Positions 25,744-33,516 of a stretch of DNA of 39,379 nt are shown piece after piece. Source of the DNA: Candidatus Hydrogenedentota bacterium (GTDB lineage: Bacteria; Hydrogenedentota; Hydrogenedentia; Hydrogenedentales; CAITNO01); contig JAGPFE010000028.1 in NCBI GenBank assembly GCA_018056705.1, positions 1-39,379 of the forward strand. The letters are read 5' to 3'. Position numbers and translations under genes: made by a program. The notes under the pieces are model-generated. The model had not been told where the DNA came from. It ran no database searches and saw nothing but the letters and a program-made list of their open reading frames with translations. Each line of letters opens with the position of its first letter. The stretch's first letter is position 1.

Positions 25744-25818
25744 ATCAGGGCCTGAACTCCTGATGGCCGCCCGCAACCAGCAGGAGATTCACAAGGGCCC
25801 CGGGATCAGGGCCTGAAC
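25744..25818. repeat. Two copies of a 14-nt direct repeat at the larE / HNH junction
   Basis: ATCAGGGCCTGAAC occurs at 25744-25757 and 25805-25818, each preceded by a C-rich run and G's (23-nt similarity in all). The second copy contains the stop codon of the HNH gene, so the first may be a short duplication of that gene's 3' end. No terminator hairpin was recognised between the converging genes. Confidence 0.5.
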
Positions 25819-26579
25819 ACGCGCGTCCGGTGATACTCCAGCGCCGCTGGATCGGGGAGAAACCGTTTCGGAAGCGTGAGTGGCCGGCCCATGATTTCAA
25901 CAAACAGGATCTCGTGCAAGGCGCTATCTCGCTTTTGTCGCAACAACTGGGACGAAACCACCACGCGATAATCTTGATCGAACGTGATCAATCCCCGGTC
26001 AAAGGCCCGGTCGTGAAGCGCGTTGAGACAGATGCCATTCGTGGGATCGGCCCGGCGTTTTTCATCGACATGCCAAGGAATAATGTGGCTCGCGTTGAGT
26101 AACCCAGGGATCCCAATCCCCGTCAGCGCGCAACGGTTTTCATAGGCGCCCAGTACCGCGGATCGAAAGAATGATTGAAGTAACCTCGCTTTCGCGGGAA
26201 GGACCTTTTCCGTTGGCCCAGGTGGAAGTTCGACTTCCGTTTCGATCATGGGATCGTTTCGCGTCCCCATGATGTTTTCATAGGCTGCTTCGGCTTCTAC
26301 CGCCACGGCTTCCGGATCGGATAAGAATCGGTTCCAAAGTTCCCTATCTGCGCTGCTGGCATTGTGCAATCCCTTAATGTTGCGTTGCTTGAGCTTGGGA
26401 TCAATACTTGAAAAATTATTAGCTTTCATGGCCACGGCGCCTGCCGTGCGTCCCAACCGCGAAGCCAACGCGATGATTTCCGGATTGCGCTGGTCCAGTT
26501 TGCCAAAAGGGGTCGCGCAATATAACCTAAAAACCGCCAACAATTCGGCGCGTTCCCAGGGTCGTGTCTTGGACGGCAT
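25806..26579 (-). CDS. HNH endonuclease, restriction-enzyme type
   Basis: This 257-aa protein has an N-terminal helical part (WERAELLAVFRLYCATPFGK, RLGRTAGAVAMKANNF, about residues 8-56). A C-terminal HNH nuclease runs from CALTGIGIPGLLNASHIIPW to NGICLNALHDRAFDRGLITF, with H165, N181/N186 and H189 as the likely His-Asn-His set. This arrangement occurs in solitary HNH restriction-like endonucleases. No methyltransferase or specificity gene is nearby, so a modification-dependent or damage-related role is possible. It begins 30 nt after priA, with AAAGGA about 9 nt before ATG, so it is probably co-transcribed. Its base composition is visibly less GC-rich than the neighbours, which suggests acquisition. 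Confidence 0.82.
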   Translation of the reverse strand: MPSKTRPWERAELLAVFRLYCATPFGKLDQRNPEIIALASRLGRTAGAVAMKANNFSSIDPKLKQRNIKGLHNASSADRELWNRFLSDPEAVAVEAEAAYENIMGTRNDPMIETEVELPPGPTEKVLPAKARLLQSFFRSAVLGAYENRCALTGIGIPGLLNASHIIPWHVDEKRRADPTNGICLNALHDRAFDRGLITFDQDYRVVVSSQLLRQKRDSALHEILFVEIMGRPLTLPKRFLPDPAALEYHRTRVFRP

Positions 26580-26608
26580 ATACCCGTTCCTTTTTGCTCA
26601 AAGGATAC

Positions 26609-29146
26609 TCAAAAAGGATCCTGGGGGTCGACGTCGACCCGGAGGGTCACGGGGGCATCGGGCGATTGAGAGGCATCCCCCAGGACGTCGGGCTGAACGA
26701 GGAACCGCAGCACCCGGTTCAGAGCGGTAGCCTGGGGACTGAGCAGGGCCAGGGTCCAGCGGTAGCGATTCTTCACCTTATGGATCACCGCCGGCGAGGG
26801 CCCCACCACCCGCGCCCGAACGCCCCGTTCCTGGATCCACTGCCGGGCAAGGTTGCGCAGCCGCAGGGCTTCCCGTCGCACGGCGGGCTCGTTTTCCCCA
26901 TCGAGAAGCAGGCGGGCCATCCTCGCGGCAGGGGGAAACCCCGCCTGTTGCCGCCGGGCCAATTCCTGCTCGAAAAATCCGAGGTAATCGTGGCGGGCGG
27001 CATGGAGGATGGCGAAATGGGTGGGACGGGCGGTCTGGATATACACCTCGCCGGGGCGATCGCCACGTCCGGCCCGTCCGGCCACCTGGCAGAGCAGCTG
27101 GAAGGTGTCCTCGGCGGCGCGGAAATCCGGCACGGCCAAGCTGCCGTCGGCGTTGATGACCCCGACCAGGGTGACGCCGGGGAAATCGTGGCCCTTGGCG
27201 AGCATCTGGGTACCCACGAGGATGTCGATCTGTCCGGCGGCGAAGCGTCCCAGGATCCGGGCATGCCCGCCCCGTCCCGCGGTGGAATCGGCGTCCATCC
27301 GCTCGATCCGCGCGCCGGGAAACACCCGGGCCAGGTAATCCTCCAGCCGCTGGGTTCCGAGCCCCATGTACAGCACCGGGCTGAACCCGCACTGTTCACA
27401 GGCCTGGGGCACCGTTTTCTCCTCGCCGCAGTAGTGACATTTCACGCTGGCATCGGCGCTGTGATAGGTCATGCTGACCTGGCACTGCGCGCACTCGGCC
27501 ACCCACCCGCAGTTCGGACAGAGGACATAGGGCGCGAACCCCCGACGGTTGAGCAGCAGGATAACCTGTTCCCTCCGGTTCAACCGGTCCCGTATGGCGT
27601 TTTCCAGTTCCCGGCTGAGGATCAGCATGCCCTGGATTTCGCGCGTCTCTTCCCGGGTGTCGATGATGCGAACGGTGGGCAGGTCGGCCCCGGTGGCGCG
27701 GCAGGTCAGTTCCAGCAGGGTATATTTGCCGTTCCGGGTGTTGGCCATGGATTCCAGGGAGGGGGTGGCCGAGCCGAGGACGCAGACCGCCCGTTCCAGC
27801 CTTGCCCGCACTACCGCCACGTCCCGGCCGTGATAGCGGGGCGTGTCCGCCTGCTTGTAGGAGTTGTCGTGCTCTTCGTCCACCACGATCACGCCAAGGC
27901 GTCGCACCGGGGCAAACACCGCCGAACGGGCGCCCACGACGATACGTACCTGTCCCTGGCGCACGCGCCGCCATTCATCGAACCGTTCGCCGTCGCCCAG
28001 TCCGCTGTGCAGCACGGCGATCTGTCCCGGAAACCGGGCGTAGAACCGGGCGGCCGTCTGGGGCGTGAGCGATATCTCCGGCACCAGGATGATGGCGCCC
28101 AGGCCGCGTTCCAAGGCATGCTCGATCACCTGGAGATACACTTCCGTCTTGCCCGAACCGGTGATCCCCCGCAGGAGAAACACCTGGAAAGCGTTCCGGT
28201 CCAGGGCATCGGTAATCGCCCGCCGGGCCGCTTCCTGTTCCGGGTTCAGGGTCAACCGCGCCGAAACGGGCATGCCATCGGCCGGCCTGGGGGTCCGGAA
28301 GAGTTCGCGACGTTCGAGGCGCACCCACCCTTTCTTTTCCATGGCGCGTAACACCGACAGGTTCGCGCCATGCCGCGCGACGAGTTCCGTCGCGGCCTGC
28401 TCGGGTTCCCGCTGCGTGAGGTCCAGCAGCACCGCCGCCTGGCGGGGCGCGCGACGCTGCAGCCGCGCCAGGGTCTCCGCGTCGGGCAGCGCGTCGGGCA
28501 CCAGCACGGCCCATGTCCGGCGCAGCACGGCCGCTTCGCCGCCCCGCGCCTGGATCTCCCGGATCACGAGTCCCCGTCGACATAACGCCAGCAGCGTGTT
28601 GCTCAACGCGCTCCCGCCCACCGCCGCCGCCAGGCGCGTGGCGGTCATGGGGCCCTTTTCCCGCAACAGGGCCAGCACCTTCGCCTGGCGCCCGGAAAGG
28701 CGGCCGGGTTCGGCGGCGGCTTCGTTCAGGCGGTACACCATCGCGGCGCCCCGTCGGAGCGCGGCGGGCAGGGCGGTCTGAAGGGCCTCGCCCCAGGCGC
28801 AGCAGTAATAATCGGCTACCCACCGGCACAGCCGCAGCATGGCGTCGTCAAACAGGGGCTCGCCATCGGGCAGGTCGACCAGGGGAATCACGTCCGCAAC
28901 CGGCGATTCGTGGGATACCTCCACCACGAAACCCGTCACGACCCGGGATTTCAGGGTGGCCACGGCCCGCATGCCTGGACGGACGCGATCCCGCAATGGC
29001 GGCGGCACGGCGTAGGTAAAGACCTGGTCAACCGGGATCGGGAACACCACGCCGGCGTAACAAGGCGGGCTGTCGGGGCAAGGTGAACCGGCCCCGGTGT
29101 CCCCGGGCGCGCGCCACGGGGACGTATCCTGGGTATCAGTCGTCAT
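26609..29146 (-). CDS. priA: Primosomal replication-restart helicase PriA
   Basis: This 845-aa superfamily 2 helicase reloads the replisome at stalled forks. The N-terminal DNA-binding domain (VFPIPVDQVFTYAVP onward) is followed by Walker A GITGSGKTEVYLQ, the DEEHDNSYKQ Walker B region and eight zinc cysteines within CPNCGWVAECAQCQ ... CHYCGE ... CEQCG. Later come GTQMLAKGHDFPGVTLVG and QVAGRAGRGDRPG. The ATG at 29146 overlaps the end of the STAS gene by 11 nt, which implies translational coupling. A reading to 29230 is rejected because it runs through the STAS gene. It is the third gene of an apparent four-gene operon. Confidence 0.94.
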   Translation of the reverse strand: MTTDTQDTSPWRAPGDTGAGSPCPDSPPCYAGVVFPIPVDQVFTYAVPPPLRDRVRPGMRAVATLKSRVVTGFVVEVSHESPVADVIPLVDLPDGEPLFDDAMLRLCRWVADYYCCAWGEALQTALPAALRRGAAMVYRLNEAAAEPGRLSGRQAKVLALLREKGPMTATRLAAAVGGSALSNTLLALCRRGLVIREIQARGGEAAVLRRTWAVLVPDALPDAETLARLQRRAPRQAAVLLDLTQREPEQAATELVARHGANLSVLRAMEKKGWVRLERRELFRTPRPADGMPVSARLTLNPEQEAARRAITDALDRNAFQVFLLRGITGSGKTEVYLQVIEHALERGLGAIILVPEISLTPQTAARFYARFPGQIAVLHSGLGDGERFDEWRRVRQGQVRIVVGARSAVFAPVRRLGVIVVDEEHDNSYKQADTPRYHGRDVAVVRARLERAVCVLGSATPSLESMANTRNGKYTLLELTCRATGADLPTVRIIDTREETREIQGMLILSRELENAIRDRLNRREQVILLLNRRGFAPYVLCPNCGWVAECAQCQVSMTYHSADASVKCHYCGEEKTVPQACEQCGFSPVLYMGLGTQRLEDYLARVFPGARIERMDADSTAGRGGHARILGRFAAGQIDILVGTQMLAKGHDFPGVTLVGVINADGSLAVPDFRAAEDTFQLLCQVAGRAGRGDRPGEVYIQTARPTHFAILHAARHDYLGFFEQELARRQQAGFPPAARMARLLLDGENEPAVRREALRLRNLARQWIQERGVRARVVGPSPAVIHKVKNRYRWTLALLSPQATALNRVLRFLVQPDVLGDASQSPDAPVTLRVDVDPQDPF

Positions 29147-29558
29147 GGTCCCGGGAGGTGGACGCGTCCCAGGTTTCCGCCTCGCGCCGCAGGGTAAGGG
29201 ACCGTTCAAACCGCTGCAGCGCTTTCTCAACGGGTTCTTCGGGCAGCACCGAGAACAGCCGGTCCAGCTGGGTGATCCGAAACACCTCGTAAATATGGCG
29301 GTTGATGCCGCACAGTCGCAGTTCGCCGCCCCGCTCGCGGCAGAACTCGTTGACGCGCAACAGTTCGGAAATGACCGCGCTGCTCATGAACCGTACCCGT
29401 TCGAAGTTGAGCAGGACGTGGGGTTGCGGACACGAGCGCAGGCAGGCCATGACGCCATCCGAAATATCCCGGATATTCCGGTCGTCCAGCATGTCGGCCT
29501 CGAGCACCGTGCCCGTCAGTATCGTGCCGCTGGTGTTGAAAAGTACTTGTACGCTCAT
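29136..29558 (-). CDS. STAS-domain anti-sigma-factor antagonist (RsbV/SpoIIAA-like)
   Basis: This 140-aa protein has a STAS fold: beta start (VQVLFNTSGTILTGTVLEADM), PHVLLNFERVRFMSSAVISELL with the phosphorylatable Ser at about S59, and GGELRLCGINRHIYEVFRITQL. A charged tail of about 25 residues ends in TSRDHDD. In partner switching, unphosphorylated antagonist binds the kinase/anti-sigma protein and frees its target. The kinase gene directly upstream overlaps by 4 nt (ATGA), a typical rsbW/rsbV pairing though in reversed order. priA begins inside its 3' end. Confidence 0.88.
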   Translation of the reverse strand: MSVQVLFNTSGTILTGTVLEADMLDDRNIRDISDGVMACLRSCPQPHVLLNFERVRFMSSAVISELLRVNEFCRERGGELRLCGINRHIYEVFRITQLDRLFSVLPEEPVEKALQRFERSLTLRREAETWDASTSRDHDD

Positions 29559-29992
29559 GGGGTGTTTCCACGATCCCGGGGAGTTTCCCGGGGTTGCCGC
29601 CTGAGACGTTCCATGACCAGGCCGCCCTGTTCCCAGTCATAGACCAGGCGATCCATGTAGTGGCGGATCAGGCAGACGCCCCGTCCGTCCACGCGACGGC
29701 AGTCCGGCATGGTCACCTTGTCCGGGTCGAACCCCGGTCCAAAGTCCCGGACAATGATCCGTACGCGGTCATCCATTTCTTCCAGTTCCACTTCCACGCT
29801 CCGCGACGCGTCCCCGTGACATCCGTGCTTGACGGCGTTCGCCAGGGCCTCTTCGAGGGTCATCCAGAAGGCGAAGCGGTCCTCCTCGTCCTGGACCCAC
29901 CCCCGCTGTTCCAGCGCATCCAGGATTTCCTTGCGCAGGGCACAGGCCGCTTCGCACGCGGCGGGAACGCGTTTCCGGTATACTGTCGCCAT
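29555..29992 (-). CDS. RsbW-like serine kinase / anti-sigma factor (HATPase)
   Basis: This 145-aa protein has the GHKL ATPase boxes: N box EEALANAVKHG (about residues 47-57), G1 DFGPGFDP (83-90) and G2 DGRGVCLIRHYMD (102-114). In the RsbW/SpoIIAB family such proteins bind a sigma factor or other target and phosphorylate the STAS partner. The ATG at 29992 is favoured by AAGGAG 5-6 nt upstream; the reading to 30052 adds a Gly/Arg-rich stretch without support. It is the first gene of the operon with the STAS gene, priA and the HNH nuclease. No sigma factor or PP2C phosphatase is in view. Confidence 0.87.
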   Translation of the reverse strand: MATVYRKRVPAACEAACALRKEILDALEQRGWVQDEEDRFAFWMTLEEALANAVKHGCHGDASRSVEVELEEMDDRVRIIVRDFGPGFDPDKVTMPDCRRVDGRGVCLIRHYMDRLVYDWEQGGLVMERLRRQPRETPRDRGNTP

Positions 29993-30141
29993 GCTGCTCC
30001 TTCGGGTAAGGTCGCCCCCGCGACGGGTCCCGGACTGCCCGGCAGGAGCCATCTTTTAGGATAACACCAACTGGGGCCCTTTATCATGCCGGCCCGGCGG
30101 GAATCTCCGCGACGGACTGGACAGCCCCGGGGGAATCATCC

Positions 30142-30645
30142 ATGAACACCGCCCGGAAACCGTTACCCACATCGGCCAGTTGTTTCATCTGTGGCGAGGA
30201 AAATCCCCGCGGATTGCGTGCCCGGTTTTTCACCGAGGGCGAGTGGACCGTGCTGCCCGTGCTGCCGGATCCGCACCTGTGCGGTTATCCCGGGGTGGTG
30301 CATGGGGGCGTCATCGCCGCCATGCTGGACGAATGCATGGGCTGGGCCGCGGCCCGCGCGATCGGCCGGATGTGCGTGACCGCGGAACTGACCGTGCGCT
30401 ACCTGCGCCGGACGCCGGCCGGCGTGCCCCTGGAAACCCGGGCGCGGTGCCCCCGGGCCAATCGACTGCTGGCGCTCACCGAGGCCGTGCTGGTCGACGC
30501 CGACGGCACGGAATACGCCCGGGCAACCGGAAAATTCATGCCCCTGTCAGACGAGGAAACGCTGCGGATCGACGACGGCATGCGTTACCGGGGCGACGAG
30601 GAACGGGTATTCGAACCATTACGACACCGCGCGCGGGAAGCATAG
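30142..30645 (+). CDS. PaaI-type hotdog thioesterase
   Basis: This 167-aa protein is a single hotdog domain of the PaaI/YbgC-like group. GYPGVVHGGVIAAMLDECMGWAA (about residues 48-70) contains the usual HGG and the acidic residue that polarises water. VTAELTVRYLRRTP follows. The N-terminus has a C14-x2-C17 pair (CFICGEENPRGL) found in many members of the family. It probably hydrolyses acyl-CoA in the cytosol; the substrate is unknown. GGGGAA lies about 8 nt before the ATG. It lies 57 nt before the DUF1680 gene on the same strand. Divergent transcription from the rsbW-like gene uses the 149-nt gap, in which no firm promoter was recognised. Confidence 0.85.
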   Translation: MNTARKPLPTSASCFICGEENPRGLRARFFTEGEWTVLPVLPDPHLCGYPGVVHGGVIAAMLDECMGWAAARAIGRMCVTAELTVRYLRRTPAGVPLETRARCPRANRLLALTEAVLVDADGTEYARATGKFMPLSDEETLRIDDGMRYRGDEERVFEPLRHRAREA

Positions 30646-30702
30646 GATATTTTCGCTTTCCCGCGGTTTGCCAGGCACGGCATCCCGCCCGGAGGACATC
30701 GC

Positions 30703-32658
30703 ATGGCATCAAGACAGCGCGAAACATGGACCCGGAGGGAATTCAACGCCGTGATGGCCGGGAGCATGGCCATGCTGGCTGGAAGGCATCCGGCCATGGC
30801 CGCACCCTCTCCCGTGCCGGGCAGCCTCGACACGGTATCGCTCCGCGTTCCCGACCTGTTGCGTCCGCTGCCGGCAGGGGCCGCGCGTTTCACGGGGTAT
30901 TTCGACCGGTATATCCGGCGGTCCCTCGAAAACTGGAACATGGGCGTAGTGCCCTATGCCGGCTTTGTCCGGATGTTCCGGCAGGGTCGATCCATGTTCG
31001 CCCAGGGGGAGATGTGGGGTAAGGCGGTCCGTTCGGGAGCCCTGTTTTACCGTTACACTGGGGATACCGCCCTGAAAGACCGCCTCCGGGAAACGGTTTC
31101 CGGGCTGCTTGCCTGCCGTCGCGCGAATGGGAGCATCAGTTGCTCTCCCGTGGAGGCCCAGCCCGACGGACCCGGCGGCGATATCTGGGAACGCAAGTAC
31201 GTGCTGCTTGGCCTGGACGAGTATTACGAACAGGTCGAGCGGGATCCGGCGGTGCTGGACGCCATGATCGCCCATGCCGATTGCGTGCTGGCCCAGGTGG
31301 GTCCCCCGCCCAAAACGCGCATCGTGGACCTCGGCTGGAGTCCGAATCACATCGAGTCGTGCACGATCCTCGAGCCCATGCTGCGCCTGTACCGGCGAAC
31401 GGGTCACGCCCGTTACCTCGATTTCGCGCGGTACATCGTCGAAGAGGAAGGAGGCGCCCTGGGATACAACGTCATCCGGGAAGCCCTGGAAGGCAAAGAT
31501 CCCACGAAGATCGGTGGGCCCTATCCCAAGGCCTATGAAATGATGTCCCTGTTCGAGGGGCTAGCCGAGTATTACCGCGTCACGGGCAACGACGCCTGGC
31601 GGACCGCCCTGCTGAACCTGTACCGGGGTATCATCGACAAGGAACTCACCCTGATCGGCAATGGCGGTGGGGACCAGCCCCACGCGCCCGCCCTGTACGG
31701 CGAGGGCTGGGACTACACCGCGCTGGAACAGACCAACCCCGCAATCCGCCGGATGATGGAAACCTGCGCCGGGGTGACGTGGCTGAAACTGTGCGGCCAC
31801 GTCTCGCGCCTGTTCGCCGATCCCCTGGCGTCGGACTGCGTGGAACGGTACGCCTACAACGGGCTCGTCGGCGCGATGAAACCCGAGGGGGACGGCTTCA
31901 GTTACGTGAACCTGCTCAACGGGGTAAAAACCTGCGTGGAAGGCTGGGGAGATACCATCGACGGCGTTTACGTCACCTGCTGTAACCTGAATGGTCCCAT
32001 GGGCCTTGCCATGCTGCCATGGCTGGCGGCCCTGCAGGGCGACGATGGACCGGTCCTGTGCCTGTATGATCCCGCGCGGTACCGGGCCGCGACGCCTTCC
32101 GGGGGAACGGTCTCGGTCACGGTGGACACGCGTTACCCCCGGGAAGACTCCATCCGGATCGCCGTGGATCCCGAGCGGGAGGAAATTTTCACGCTCCGGT
32201 TGCGGATCCCGGGATGGTCCCAGAAAACCACGCTGTCCGTGAACGGAACGCCGATCCGGGTGGAGCCGGGAACCTTCGCGTCCATCCGCCGCGCGTGGCG
32301 CCCGGGAGACCAGGTGGAACTGGCGCTGGACCTGGGAACCCGGGTGGTGAACGCGCCCCGGGGCAGTGACCGGGCGGGGGATCATTTCCAGGCGGTGGTA
32401 CGCGGGCCGGTCGTGCTGGCCCGGGACGAAAACATCGATCCCGCTTTCGATCAGCCCATCGACCTGGTGACCGACGGGGGATACATCGAGGCGGAACCCT
32501 TCCCCCACCCCCATCCGGAGGGTCTCGTGGCGCTTCGGGTGCCCACCACGGATGGACCCGTCACGCTGGTGGATTACGCGTCGGTGAACAGTTGGAAGGG
32601 TAAACGGATCTGCACGTGGCTGCCCATGAAAACCCGGCCAGGATCAAGCCCCGCGTGA
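30703..32658 (+). CDS. Tat-exported DUF1680 / GH127-like beta-L-arabinofuranosidase
   Basis: This 651-aa protein starts with a twin-arginine signal (TRREFNAVMAGSMAML, residues 10-25; likely cleavage near AMAA). The (alpha/alpha)6 barrel has the GH127 zinc-cysteine set: E353-x-C355 (METCAG) and C426-C427 (VTCCNLNG), matching E338, C340, C417 and C418 of Bifidobacterium HypBA1. The last of these groups holds the catalytic Cys. The C-terminal part is beta-sandwich (RLRIPGWSQKTTLSVNGTPI). It probably removes arabinose or related sugars in the periplasm. The Tat route fits export of a folded metal protein. GGAGG lies 7 nt before ATG. Confidence 0.85.
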   Translation: MASRQRETWTRREFNAVMAGSMAMLAGRHPAMAAPSPVPGSLDTVSLRVPDLLRPLPAGAARFTGYFDRYIRRSLENWNMGVVPYAGFVRMFRQGRSMFAQGEMWGKAVRSGALFYRYTGDTALKDRLRETVSGLLACRRANGSISCSPVEAQPDGPGGDIWERKYVLLGLDEYYEQVERDPAVLDAMIAHADCVLAQVGPPPKTRIVDLGWSPNHIESCTILEPMLRLYRRTGHARYLDFARYIVEEEGGALGYNVIREALEGKDPTKIGGPYPKAYEMMSLFEGLAEYYRVTGNDAWRTALLNLYRGIIDKELTLIGNGGGDQPHAPALYGEGWDYTALEQTNPAIRRMMETCAGVTWLKLCGHVSRLFADPLASDCVERYAYNGLVGAMKPEGDGFSYVNLLNGVKTCVEGWGDTIDGVYVTCCNLNGPMGLAMLPWLAALQGDDGPVLCLYDPARYRAATPSGGTVSVTVDTRYPREDSIRIAVDPEREEIFTLRLRIPGWSQKTTLSVNGTPIRVEPGTFASIRRAWRPGDQVELALDLGTRVVNAPRGSDRAGDHFQAVVRGPVVLARDENIDPAFDQPIDLVTDGGYIEAEPFPHPHPEGLVALRVPTTDGPVTLVDYASVNSWKGKRICTWLPMKTRPGSSPA

Positions 32659-32673
32659 TGGAGAAATAGCCGA

Positions 32674-32722
32674 TTGTTCGCCATTGTTTCGTAAAAATAC
32701 TCCATTGTTTCGCGAAAGTACT
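32674..32722 (+). promoter_or_regulatory. Operator-like 21-bp tandem repeat and promoter before the nitroreductase gene
   Basis: CCATTGTTTCGTAAAAATACT (32681-32701, 21 nt as one unit) is followed directly by a similar 21-nt unit (32702-32722) that contains the palindrome TTTCGCGAAA. A partial third copy (GATTGTTCG) precedes them. A possible -35 TTGTTC (32674-32679) and -10 AATACT (32696-32701), 16 nt apart, place the repeats over the promoter core and transcript start. A repressor dimer on each helical face is likely. Confidence 0.5.
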
Positions 32723-32743
32723 CAGCGAGGAAAGGGACCTGCC

Positions 32744-33349
32744 ATGCACGTGTTTGACGCTATCGAATCGCGCCGTTCCATCAAGCAATTTGATCCCGCG
32801 CACCGGATGACCGACGCAGAACTCCGGAAACTGATGGAACTGGCCATGCTGTCGCCAACGGCCTTCAACATTCAGAACTGGCGGTTCGTGGTGGTCCGGG
32901 ACCCCGGATTGCGACAGCAGATCCGGGAAGTCGCCTGGAACCAGGCCCAGGTGACCGATGCCTCCGCGCTGATCGTGGTCTGCGCGGACCTGAAAGCCTG
33001 GGAGAAGGATCCGGCCCGTTACTGGCGGAACGCCGCCCCCGAGACCCAGCAAGTGCTGGTCGGCATGATCGATGCCTACTATCGCGACAAGGACCAGGTA
33101 CAACGGGACGAGGCGATGCGATCCTGCGGCATCGCCGCCCAGACCATCATGCTGGCCGCCAAGGCCATGGGTTACGACACCTGTCCCATGGACGGATTCG
33201 ATTTCGACGCCGTGGCGAAACTGGTCCACCTGCCCGCGGACCACGTGATTTCCATGATGATCGCCGTGGGCAAGGCCGCGGCTCCCGCCTGGCCGCGTTC
33301 CGGGCCCATCGCCTACGAGGAGGCGGTCATCACCGACCGGTTCGCTTGA
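32744..33349 (+). CDS. Nitroreductase family FMN oxidoreductase
   Basis: This 201-aa protein has the family N-terminus IESRRSIKQFDP (FMN phosphate-binding Arg residues), SPTAFNIQNWRFVVV and the C-terminal GYDTCPMDGFD and AVGKAAAPAWPRS blocks. Members reduce nitro compounds, quinones or act in detoxification using NAD(P)H and FMN; the substrate cannot be told. The ATG at 32744 has GAGGAAAGGG just upstream. It is preceded by the tandem operator-like repeats at 32681-32722 and followed by a hairpin at 33423-33454, so it is probably a regulated single-gene unit. Confidence 0.88.
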   Translation: MHVFDAIESRRSIKQFDPAHRMTDAELRKLMELAMLSPTAFNIQNWRFVVVRDPGLRQQIREVAWNQAQVTDASALIVVCADLKAWEKDPARYWRNAAPETQQVLVGMIDAYYRDKDQVQRDEAMRSCGIAAQTIMLAAKAMGYDTCPMDGFDFDAVAKLVHLPADHVISMMIAVGKAAAPAWPRSGPIAYEEAVITDRFA

Positions 33350-33422
33350 GCCGGGTTCCGCTACTCCGGGTTGAGTTGCGACCCGCGGAACGCGGAAGCC
33401 CCCCTGGAAACGGACCTACACG

Positions 33423-33454
33423 CCGCTCCCGTGCTTGTGCCCGGCTGGGAGCGG
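33423..33454 (+). terminator. Terminator-like hairpin after the nitroreductase gene
   Basis: CCGCTCCC (33423-33430) and GGGAGCGG (33447-33454) form an 8-bp stem with a 16-nt loop. They are followed by GGCTTGTAATTT. It ends the nitroreductase transcript and lies just before the next promoter. Confidence 0.5.
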
Positions 33455-33457
33455 GGC

Positions 33458-33486
33458 TTGTAATTTCTAGAGAAACAGGGTATGCT
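33458..33486 (+). promoter_or_regulatory. Promoter of the repeat-protein gene
   Basis: TTGTAA (33458-33463) and TATGCT (33481-33486) are exactly 17 nt apart and lie 31 nt before the ATG at 33517. Each box has four matches to consensus. Confidence 0.5.
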
Positions 33487-33516
33487 TATTATGGAACCAG
33501 TACAGGGGGACACGAC

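Noticed and set aside
29147..29230. Longer N-terminus for PriA
   Set aside because: It would lie inside the STAS gene and adds Arg/Pro-rich sequence not found in PriA; ATG 29146 is coupled to the STAS stop.
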